Source: Planctomycetales bacterium 4484_123
GTDB lineage: Bacteria > Planctomycetota > Phycisphaerae > SM23-33
Reading direction: 5' to 3'
Assembly (NCBI GenBank): GCA_002049885.1
Contig: MVCS01000073.1
Location: 1-6,864, forward strand
DNA length: 6,864 bases
Both the position numbers and the translations under genes were made by a program. Shown in pieces: positions 1 to 5,406 of the stretch. Within the stretch, counting starts at the first letter, position 1. Each line of letters opens with the position of its first letter. The notes beneath the pieces were generated by a model. That model made no database searches. It was given only the letters and a program-made list of their open reading frames with translations, and was not told the DNA's origin.

Positions 1-2
1 CC

Positions 3-1118
3 CTGGGCCCGAAGCGCATGGCCAAGGTGCTCCGCCGGGCCAAGGCCCAGCGGATGGCCATGGAACGCGACCAGGTGGCGGTGGAGATCCGCGAGGGGCT
101 GCTGTTCGATCCGGAGAAGGTCGAGCCGGCCATCAAGCAGCTCATGGACAAGCCCAAGGACAGTTGGCAGGACAATGCGCGGCGAATCTGCCGGGCCTTT
201 GCGGTGGTGGACTCGCGCTTCGGGGCGGCCTGGTCGGCTCTGGAGAAGGGCGACTATGCCGGGGCGGCCAAGGCCGTCAAGCCGCTCGTCTCGGAGCGCG
301 ACACCAGCTACCTGGCGGCGGCCCGTCGTTACTGCTACGCGGAGGCCCTGGCGGGGCAGGGCAAGTACGAGGACGCCGCCGAGGCCTATACCGCCATGGT
401 CAAGGCCATGCCCGACCGCTTCAGTTTCGCCTCGATGGCCCTGCTGCGGGCCGCCGCCATGTATGAAAAAATGCACCGTCGCTACTACGCCATGAGCCTG
501 TACAAGGCCTGGGTGGACAGCTTCGGCCTGCTGGATGCCAAGCTGGCGGAGGAACTGTCCAAGCGGGCTGAACGCGTCGCCGATGAGTACCGCGACCCGC
601 TGGGCACCATCGCCGGTTGGATGGAACAGGTCTCGCAGCGCCTGGCCCAGGCCGACAGCGGCCGGCAGACCCAACAGAAACAGAAGGACGTCATCGAGAT
701 GCTCGACGACCTCATTGCCATGGCCGAGGAGCAGTCCAGGGGCCAGGGCCAAGGTCAAGGCCAGGCCCAGGGCAAGAGCCAGGGCAAAAAAAGCGAGGGC
801 CAGGGCAAAGGCAAGGGCAAGGGTCAGGGCAAGGGCCAAAGTCAGGGTCAAGGCCAGGGCCAGGTCCGCAAGCCGGGTCCGGCCGCCGGCATCGGCGTGC
901 CCTCGGCTCCGGCCACCGTCAGCCGGCTGGTCGGCGGCAGCTCGCCGCGACCGGCCAACCTCTCGGAGATTAGGCCCTCCGAGCCGGGGGAGGACTGGGG
1001 CCGATTGCCCAGGAGGCAGCGCGAAAAACTGCTGGAGACCTTCAAGGAAGGCATGCCCGAAAGGTATCGGGAAATGCTGCGCGACTACTACCGTCGCCTG
1101 GCCGAGCGGAGCCGGTGA
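3..1118 (+). CDS. TPR-like protein with Gly-Gln/Gly-Lys tract, 5' partial
   Basis: I do not recognise a named family. The frame is open to the left edge. The first in-window ATG is at 18 and would give 366 residues, but it has no good ribosome binding site and the in-frame codons before it (LGPKR) are uninterrupted, so the true start probably lies outside. Residues below count from ATG 18. Residues 68-171 hold about three 34-residue TPR-like helical pairs; the clearest is near 107-135 (LAGQGKYEDAAEAYTAMVKA). Residues 205-240 look like a charged helix or coiled coil. Residues 242-282 are a Gly-Gln/Gly-Lys low-complexity tract. The C-terminus (327-363) has a conserved-looking block, EDWGRLPRRQREK then PERYREMLRDYYRRLAE. 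In my memory such tails occur in planctomycete proteins encoded near BatA/VWA-type operons, but that is inference. TPRs suggest a protein-protein scaffold. No signal peptide or membrane segment is visible in the part present. The gene stops 1 nt before the GTG of the NPCBM gene, so the two are probably co-transcribed and translationally coupled. Confidence 0.82.
   Translation: MGPKRMAKVLRRAKAQRMAMERDQVAVEIREGLLFDPEKVEPAIKQLMDKPKDSWQDNARRICRAFAVVDSRFGAAWSALEKGDYAGAAKAVKPLVSERDTSYLAAARRYCYAEALAGQGKYEDAAEAYTAMVKAMPDRFSFASMALLRAAAMYEKMHRRYYAMSLYKAWVDSFGLLDAKLAEELSKRAERVADEYRDPLGTIAGWMEQVSQRLAQADSGRQTQQKQKDVIEMLDDLIAMAEEQSRGQGQGQGQAQGKSQGKKSEGQGKGKGKGQGKGQSQGQGQGQVRKPGPAAGIGVPSAPATVSRLVGGSSPRPANLSEIRPSEPGEDWGRLPRRQREKLLETFKEGMPERYREMLRDYYRRLAERSR
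741..863 (+). repeat. degenerate hexanucleotide repeat (GGNCAR) coding for GQ/GK
   Basis: About 20 imperfect 6-nt units of type GGCCAG, GGTCAA or GGCAAG lie in frame inside the TPR-like gene and encode alternating Gly-Gln and Gly-Lys (residues 242-282). Synonymous variation between units (GGC/GGT, CAG/CAA) shows the tract is old or under protein-level selection rather than a fresh expansion. An A7 run sits at 786-792. The encoded segment should be disordered, flexible and positively charged, a likely linker between the helical N-terminal part and the conserved C-terminal block. Confidence 0.85.
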
Positions 1119-1119
1119 G

Positions 1120-2340
1120 GTGGGCCTTCGAGCAGTGACAGTGTGCCTGGCGGTCTTGGCGGCGCCGGTCTTGGCCCCGGCGGATGGGCCGGCGGCCGAG
1201 GTGACGACCATCGCCGGGGAGCATTTCACGGGCCGGCTGGTGGCGATCAAGGGCGCAACGGCCGAGCTCATCACCCCCGCCGGGCCGAGGAAGCTACCCC
1301 TCCGCGACCTGTGGCGGGTGCGCCTTGCCGAGGCTGGCGAGCCGATGGCGTCGGTCGGTGCGGTGGTGGTGGCGCTGTCGGCCCCGGAGGGGGCGGTCTT
1401 GTGCGTGGAAGACATGAGCATCGCCGATGGCCGGCTTCGCGCCCGGTCGCGTCTGCTGGGTCGATTCAGCCTTGAGCTTTCCCGTGTCTCGGCCGTGTAC
1501 CTTCCACGCAAGGACCAGAGCCCCGAAGATTGCCGCAAGGCTCTGGATCGGCTGGAGCTGCCGGCCGGCAGGCGGGACTACCTCCTGGCCGAGGATGACA
1601 AGGGCAAGTGGGTTCCGATTCCCGGCGTGCTGAGGGGCATCTCGGGTGGCAAGGTGGCCTTCGAGTTCGCCGGCCAGGGGCGGACTATGGACTTGGCGGC
1701 GGTTCGAGCCATTCAGCTCGCCCACGTAGCGACGCCGGCCAGCCGGCCTGCGAACCTGGGCCGACTGGTGGGCCGGGACGGCTCGGTGGTGCCCTTTGCC
1801 GGCATCACGGTGAGTGGTTCCCGGGTCGCCGTTACCGGTCCGGGGCTGGAAGCGTCCTCGGCGGACCTTTCGGCGGTGGCGGAGATCGCCTTCGGTGCCG
1901 GGCGCTGCGTGTACCTATCAGAGCTTGACCCCGGCAAGGTGGTCCGGACGGGGTTGTTCGACGTGACCTTTCCGCTGGGCATCGACCGCAGCTCCGCGGG
2001 CGGGCCCATCCGGCTGGGTGGGCGGACGTACGGCCGGGGGCTGGGCCTCCACAGCAGGTGCGAGGTTTCCTACCAGTTGGACGGCAAGTTTGCGGCCTTC
2101 GCCGCCCTGGCCGGCATCGACGAAGCCGGGGGCAACCGCGGCAACGCCACCTTGAAGGTCCTCGGCGACGGGCGCGAACTACTCAAGCCGCTGAACCTGA
2201 CCGCCGCCGCCGGCCCGGTCGCCGTCCGCTGCAACGTCGCCGGCATCAAGACCCTTACCATCCTGGTGGATTTCGGCCCGGACGGCGTGGACGTGGGCGA
2301 CCACGTCAGCTTGGCTGAGGCCCGGCTGATAAAGCCCTAG
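1120..2340 (+). CDS. exported protein with barrel-like repeats and C-terminal NPCBM domain
   Basis: 406 residues from GTG 1120. The frame is open far upstream, but this start is preferred because GGAG at 1108-1111 lies 8 nt before it, it follows the previous stop (1116-1118) by 1 nt, and it gives a clean signal peptide (MGLRAVTVCLAVLAAPVLAP, cleavage probably near 20-27). GTG 1135 is the alternative. Four similar beta-rich units follow at about 28-70, 82-129, 153-201 and 213-260. Each has a Gly-rich turn, a Gly-x-Leu/Ile strand, an exposed strand and a closing hydrophobic strand (for example LRDLWRVRLA, LAAVRAIQLA), as in small Sm- or SH3-like barrels; this fold is my inference. Residues 263-406 match the NPCBM family (novel putative carbohydrate-binding module): VYLSELDP, then IRLGGRTYGRGLGLHS, AGIDEAGG, LKVLGDGREL and DHVSLAEARL. 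NPCBM domains are predicted to bind glycans, so the protein probably acts outside the cytoplasmic membrane on a surface or imported polysaccharide. No catalytic domain or anchor is visible. It is likely the last gene of an operon with the TPR-like gene. Confidence 0.88.
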   Translation: MGLRAVTVCLAVLAAPVLAPADGPAAEVTTIAGEHFTGRLVAIKGATAELITPAGPRKLPLRDLWRVRLAEAGEPMASVGAVVVALSAPEGAVLCVEDMSIADGRLRARSRLLGRFSLELSRVSAVYLPRKDQSPEDCRKALDRLELPAGRRDYLLAEDDKGKWVPIPGVLRGISGGKVAFEFAGQGRTMDLAAVRAIQLAHVATPASRPANLGRLVGRDGSVVPFAGITVSGSRVAVTGPGLEASSADLSAVAEIAFGAGRCVYLSELDPGKVVRTGLFDVTFPLGIDRSSAGGPIRLGGRTYGRGLGLHSRCEVSYQLDGKFAAFAALAGIDEAGGNRGNATLKVLGDGRELLKPLNLTAAAGPVAVRCNVAGIKTLTILVDFGPDGVDVGDHVSLAEARLIKP

Positions 2341-2394
2341 CTGCCCTGCCCGCGCGGCGTGCCTGCCCCCCCGAGTTATGCTAGATTCGTTCCC

Positions 2395-3411
2395 ATGAGC
2401 TCCGCCGCTGCGCTCAAGGCGGTCGTCCTGGAGGAGGCGCGCAGGCTTGGCTTCGCCTGCGCGGGCATTGCGCCGGCGGAGACGTCGCCGCGTGCCGGGC
2501 GGTTCCAGCGATTCGTCGAGCTCGGCCTGCACGCGGAGATGGCGTACCTGGGGCGCGACCCTGCCGCCCGAGCGGATCCCCGCCGGCTGCTGGCCGGGGC
2601 GGCCAGCGTCATCTGCCTGGCCGTCTCCTACGCCCCCTCTGATGGCGACGCATCCGCCGGGCTCATCGCCCGCTATGCACGCGGACGGGACTATCATCGG
2701 CTCTTGCGGGTCCGTTGCCGGAAGCTGCTGGAGGTCCTCTCCGCGCGGGCACCGGCCCTGCGCGGACGGATATGCGTGGACACGGCGCCGGTGTTGGAGC
2801 GCGACCTTGCCGCCTCGGCGGGCCTGGGGTGGATCGGGCGGAACGGCTGCCTGGTCAACCGGCGGTGGGGCAGTTACCTGCTGCTGGCCGAGATCATCGT
2901 TGACGTGCCATTGCCGCCGGATGAGCCCGTGGCGAACGGCTGCGGCTCGTGCCGGAGGTGCCTCCGGGCCTGCCCGACCGGGGCCATCCGTGAGGACGGC
3001 CTGGTGGATTCGCGTCGCTGCATTGGTTATCTGACCATTGAGCATCGAGGCAACCTGCCCGAGGAACTGTGCTCGACGATAGGGCGGCGGGTGTTCGGCT
3101 GCGACGCCTGCCAGGAGGTCTGTCCGTACAACCGGGCCGTCCCGGCCGGCGACGGCGAGCTTCGCGGGCCATCGGCCCTGGCCCGGACACCGCTGGCGGA
3201 ACTGCTGGCATGGGACCAGGCGGACTGGGACCGGCTGACCCGTGGCTCGGCGGCCAGGCGAGCGACGTGGGAGATGTTTCTGCGGAACGCGGCGGTGGCG
3301 GCGGGCAACACCGGCCAGGCCCACCTGCGCCCGCATCTGCACCGCCTGGCGGGGCACCCGGCGGGCGAGGTCGCCCGTGCTGCACGCTGGGCCCTGCATC
3401 AGAAGCCTTGA
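2395..3411 (+). CDS. queG: epoxyqueuosine reductase QueG
   Basis: QueG is a cytoplasmic cobalamin- and [4Fe-4S]-dependent enzyme that reduces epoxyqueuosine to queuosine at the wobble base (position 34) of GUN-anticodon tRNAs, the last step of queuosine synthesis. From ATG 2395 the product has 338 residues. A GTG at 2359 would add 12 residues (MPAPPSYARFVP) that do not resemble the family, so I prefer the ATG, although no strong Shine-Dalgarno precedes it. Diagnostic motifs are YARGRDYH (94-101), DTAPVLERDLAASAGLGWIG (129-148, with Asp129 at the position of the family's catalytic Asp), a ferredoxin-type cluster C183-x2-C186-x2-C189-x3-CP (193), Cys209, and C236-x2-C239-x3-CP (243). A short helical, HEAT-like tail covers about 285-335. 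It is somewhat shorter than the E. coli and B. subtilis proteins (about 380), with the difference in the C-terminal extension. The gene stops 94 nt before folE, which supplies the first intermediate of the same pathway. Identification is firm. Confidence 0.97.
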   Translation: MSSAAALKAVVLEEARRLGFACAGIAPAETSPRAGRFQRFVELGLHAEMAYLGRDPAARADPRRLLAGAASVICLAVSYAPSDGDASAGLIARYARGRDYHRLLRVRCRKLLEVLSARAPALRGRICVDTAPVLERDLAASAGLGWIGRNGCLVNRRWGSYLLLAEIIVDVPLPPDEPVANGCGSCRRCLRACPTGAIREDGLVDSRRCIGYLTIEHRGNLPEELCSTIGRRVFGCDACQEVCPYNRAVPAGDGELRGPSALARTPLAELLAWDQADWDRLTRGSAARRATWEMFLRNAAVAAGNTGQAHLRPHLHRLAGHPAGEVARAARWALHQKP

Positions 3412-3505
3412 CGAACTCACCGGCGCTGGGGTAAGGGCTATTCTCATGCCCCTCCTGGCGGCGTGGTCTGTCCCGCGCCGGTCGGGTCAGTCCCGGAGAG
3501 CGGTC

Positions 3506-4087
3506 ATGAGCGAACATGCCACCGATCGCGTGATCGACAAGGACCGGATCGCGGCGGCCGTCCGCGAGATCCTGCTGGCCATCGGCGAGGACCCGGACCG
3601 GCCGGGTCTTCTGGGCACCCCCCAGCGGGTGGCCCGCATGTACGAGGAGCTCTTCGGCGGACTGCACGATGGGGCAGACCGGCACTTCCAGGCCCTCTTC
3701 GAGGAGCAGTACGACGAGCTGGTGGTGGTCCGCGACATCCCCTTCCACAGCATGTGCGAGCATCACCTGCTGCCCTTCATGGGCAAGGTTCACGTGGCGT
3801 ACCTGCCCAGGGGGCGGGTCATCGGCGTCAGCAAGCTGGCTCGCGTGGTGGACGCCTTCGCCCGCCGGCCTCAGGTCCAGGAGCGGCTGACCAGCCAGGT
3901 CGCCGATACCATCATGCGCAGGCTGGAGCCCAAGGGCGTGGCCGTGGTGATGGAGGCACAGCACACCTGCATGATCATCCGCGGGGTCAAGAAGCCCGGG
4001 TCGGTGATGATCACCTCTGCCTTGCGAGGCACGTGCAAGACCAACCCCGCCACCCGAAGCGAGGTCATGTCGCTGCTGCGGAGCTGA
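3506..4087 (+). CDS. folE: GTP cyclohydrolase I (FolE, type IA)
   Basis: FolE converts GTP to 7,8-dihydroneopterin triphosphate and formate, the entry step of tetrahydrofolate synthesis and also the first step towards queuosine. The product has 193 residues from ATG 3506, preceded by GGAGAG at 3495-3500 with 5 nt spacing. The frame is open upstream and an in-frame ATG at 3446 would add 20 residues with no ribosome binding site and no family resemblance, so it is rejected. Family motifs are GEDPDRPGLLGTPQRVARMY (27-46), MCEHHLLPFMGKVHVAYLP (83-101), GVSKLAR (107-113), RPQVQERLT (121-129), QHTCMIIRGV (152-161) and SALRGTCKTNPATR (171-184). The zinc ligands of the E. coli enzyme (Cys110, His113, Cys181) correspond to Cys84, His87 and Cys155, with the same 71-residue spacing. 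The active enzyme is a homodecamer. Its N-terminus is shorter than in E. coli (222 residues), as is common in other bacteria. The upstream neighbour queG suggests a role in queuosine supply as well as folate. Confidence 0.97.
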   Translation: MSEHATDRVIDKDRIAAAVREILLAIGEDPDRPGLLGTPQRVARMYEELFGGLHDGADRHFQALFEEQYDELVVVRDIPFHSMCEHHLLPFMGKVHVAYLPRGRVIGVSKLARVVDAFARRPQVQERLTSQVADTIMRRLEPKGVAVVMEAQHTCMIIRGVKKPGSVMITSALRGTCKTNPATRSEVMSLLRS

Positions 4088-4094
4088 AGCGGTG

Positions 4095-4125
4095 CCGCCT
4101 ACCGCCGCGCCGGGCGGGTAGGCGG
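4095..4125. terminator. hairpin between convergent folE and minus-strand gene
   Basis: A perfect 9-bp inverted repeat, CCGCCTACC at 4095-4103 and GGTAGGCGG at 4117-4125, is extended inwards by GCC/GGC (4104-4106 and 4113-4115) with one bulged G (4116), leaving a 6-nt loop. It begins 7 nt after the folE stop and overlaps the stop codon (4099-4101) and last codons of the convergent minus-strand gene, which is where a shared bidirectional terminator would be expected. There is no real T-tract on either side, so it may act with Rho or only as an mRNA 3' end stabiliser. Confidence 0.55.
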
Positions 4126-4806
4126 GCCGGTCTTCAACACTTCCTGCATGGCTCGCCGGGAGATGATTACCTTCTTTACGTAAACCAGCTCGTGAAGTTG
4201 CTGCCCGTACTTGCCGTTGCTGCGCTCGTGCAGGATGAACGGGCCTCTGCGCTTGCCGCTGAGCGGGCTTTCGACCCACAGCGGCTGGCCCTTCACCGTG
4301 CCGGTGATGTAGGAGTCGTCGATCAGGTGGAACTTCCACCTCAGCCGGCGGACGGGCTTTTCCCTGCCGGTGAAGACCTTCTCGTCGGAGCCCATCTCCT
4401 TCCAGCGCCACTCCTTTTCCATGCCCTCTTCGACGACGACGGCCTCGATGCCCAGCACCACGATGGGCGGGATGTGCCGCCACCGCTTTTGCGGCTCTAC
4501 CCACACTTCCCAGTTCTTGCCGCGTGTGGTGTAGACGCCGCCCGGAACGACCGTGCCGTCGGAGAGCACGACCACTCCGGGCAGGGCGTCGCGCCTGCGG
4601 AACCTGTCGGCCGGGCCGAGGGGATTGGTCGCCGGCGGGCGGGGGGGCTTGTAGGCGGTGGTGGTCTGGGCTTGGCGGAGCCAATACTCGAGGTTGCTGC
4701 TGGGCTGGTCATTGCCCTGCCTGGGCGCCCCCGCGGGGCCGGCCAGGGCGGCGAATGCGGCCACCAGCAGCAGCACGATCAGGGCTCTCAGGCCGGGCCG
4801 TAACAT
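4099..4806 (-). CDS. exported protein of unknown function
   Basis: Not recognised; 235 residues. The N-terminus (MLRPGLRALIVLLLVAAFAA) is a clear Sec-type signal peptide, probably cleaved near 22-28 (LAGPAGAP). There is no lipobox cysteine and no other membrane segment, so the protein is likely periplasmic or secreted. A Pro-rich stretch (53-66) leads to two beta-rich segments. One is around 76-126, with LSDGTVVPGG then an aromatic strand WEVWVEP and IVVLGIEAVVVEE. The other is around 155-216, with LIDDSYITGT, PLWVES, FILHE and VYVKKVIIS. Both begin with an Asp-containing turn plus Gly-x-Val/Gly-Thr-Val strand, similar in outline to the repeated units of the NPCBM protein in this window; this is inference from pattern only. 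The start ATG is 4 nt beyond the stop of the macro-domain gene, so the two are probably one leftward transcript. AAGGGGA (4822-4828) is a Shine-Dalgarno-like stretch but lies rather far (15 nt) from the start. The last codons lie in the hairpin shared with folE. Confidence 0.82.
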   Translation of the reverse strand: MLRPGLRALIVLLLVAAFAALAGPAGAPRQGNDQPSSNLEYWLRQAQTTTAYKPPRPPATNPLGPADRFRRRDALPGVVVLSDGTVVPGGVYTTRGKNWEVWVEPQKRWRHIPPIVVLGIEAVVVEEGMEKEWRWKEMGSDEKVFTGREKPVRRLRWKFHLIDDSYITGTVKGQPLWVESPLSGKRRGPFILHERSNGKYGQQLHELVYVKKVIISRRAMQEVLKTGPPTRPARR

Positions 4807-4810
4807 GGTA

Positions 4811-5332
4811 CTACTTGGCTGTCCCCTTGAGTTTCTCGTGGGTCTCTCGGAAGGCCTCGCAGGCCGCGTCGTCGAAGAGCACGAAGTAGATGTCGGTCAG
4901 CTTGCTGCCGGCGGCAATGTGGGCCATTGCCTCGCCCAGCATTATCTCGGCGCACCGCCGGACGTCGAAGCCGGCGATGCCCGTGCCCACGGCTGGGAAG
5001 GCCAGGGTATGGATGTCGGGCGTCTTTTCGGCGATGGCCAGCACGGCGCGCGTGGAGTCGCGGAGGCTCTTGGCGGTGGTGCGCCCGCCCAAGGACATGG
5101 AGGCCTGGTGGATGACGTACTTGGCCGGCAGCTCACCGGCGCCGGTCAGGGCGGCCTGGCCCACCTGCACCGGCCCGTGGCGGTCGCACTCGGCCTGGAT
5201 CTCCGGCCCGCCGCGGCGGCGAATGGCCCCTGCCAGTCCGCCGCCCAGGATCAGGTCGTTGTTGGCGGCGTTGACGATGGCGTCCACCGCGTAGGTGGTC
5301 AGGTCGCCACGTTCGATATGGATGCTTGTCAT
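4811..5332 (-). CDS. stand-alone macro-domain protein (ADP-ribose binding, Appr-1''-p processing type)
   Basis: 173 residues forming a single macro domain with no extra region. Motifs are the adenine-contacting GD pair (9-10), VDAIVNAANNDLILGGG (16-32), LPAKYVIHQ (68-76) and the diphosphate-binding loop FPAVGTGIAGF (112-122). Macro domains bind ADP-ribose, and many remove ADP-ribose from proteins or nucleic acids or hydrolyse O-acetyl-ADP-ribose. MacroD/YmdB enzymes have the sequence GGGVDGA, whose Asp is needed for hydrolysis. Here the corresponding stretch is GGGLAGA (30-36), so that Asp is Ala34. This resembles the AF1521-like group more than MacroD, so binding is safer to predict than deacetylase activity. 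No signal peptide is present, so it is cytoplasmic. The start ATG (5330-5332) fits the usual N-terminus, but only a weak ribosome binding site is visible. It is divergent from ald (74 nt apart) and followed after 4 nt by the exported unknown. I see no PARP, DarT or other ADP-ribosyltransferase beside it. Confidence 0.93.
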   Translation of the reverse strand: MTSIHIERGDLTTYAVDAIVNAANNDLILGGGLAGAIRRRGGPEIQAECDRHGPVQVGQAALTGAGELPAKYVIHQASMSLGGRTTAKSLRDSTRAVLAIAEKTPDIHTLAFPAVGTGIAGFDVRRCAEIMLGEAMAHIAAGSKLTDIYFVLFDDAACEAFRETHEKLKGTAK

Positions 5333-5354
5333 GGTTGCGTCTCGAGGCTATGTA
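5326..5354 (+). promoter_or_regulatory. candidate sigma-70-type promoter for ald
   Basis: TTGTCA (5326-5331, 5 of 6 matches to TTGACA) and TATGTA (5349-5354, first three bases matching TATAAT) are separated by exactly 17 nt. Transcription would start near 5361, leaving a leader of about 46 nt with the ald ribosome binding site GGGAG at 5396-5400. The -35 box overlaps the start codon of the divergent macro-domain gene, so the two genes may interfere with each other. On the opposite strand TTGACT (5382-5377) is a possible -35 for the macro gene, but I see no well-spaced -10 for it. Confidence 0.4.
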
Positions 5355-5406
5355 TGTTGCGCCCAAGGCCACGGGCAGTCAACGACGCCGGGTTCGGGAG
5401 CGACCC

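Noticed and set aside
741..863. Possible CRISPR or satellite array
   Set aside because: Units are 6 nt, in frame and vary synonymously as codons for Gly-Gln/Gly-Lys; there are no spacers.
535..1119. Upstream part of the open frame that contains the NPCBM gene
   Set aside because: It is an Arg/Ala/Pro-rich shadow of the TPR-like gene; the GTG at 1120 with GGAG and a signal peptide is the better start. The possible fusion is kept as a separate finding.
3408..3444. TTGACG at 3408-3413 as -35 of a folE promoter
   Set aside because: The spacing to the -10-like TATTCT at 3439 is 25 nt, too long, and the sequence includes the queG stop codon; no good -10 lies at 17-18 nt.
2179..3447. 422-residue open frame on the minus strand
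   Set aside because: It lies antisense to the NPCBM end and the whole of queG; the composition is low-information Arg/Pro/Ala/Gly-rich with no domain, and queG is certain.
2894..4684. 596-residue open frame on the minus strand
   Set aside because: It is antisense to queG and folE and out of frame with the exported minus-strand gene; its sequence is a typical GC-rich shadow.
3463..4803. 446-residue open frame on the plus strand
   Set aside because: It overlaps folE in another frame and continues antisense to the exported gene; no recognisable motif.
4811..5332. DarG-like antitoxin of a DarTG system
   Set aside because: No DarT-like ADP-ribosyltransferase is adjacent, and the protein lacks the C-terminal extension of DarG.
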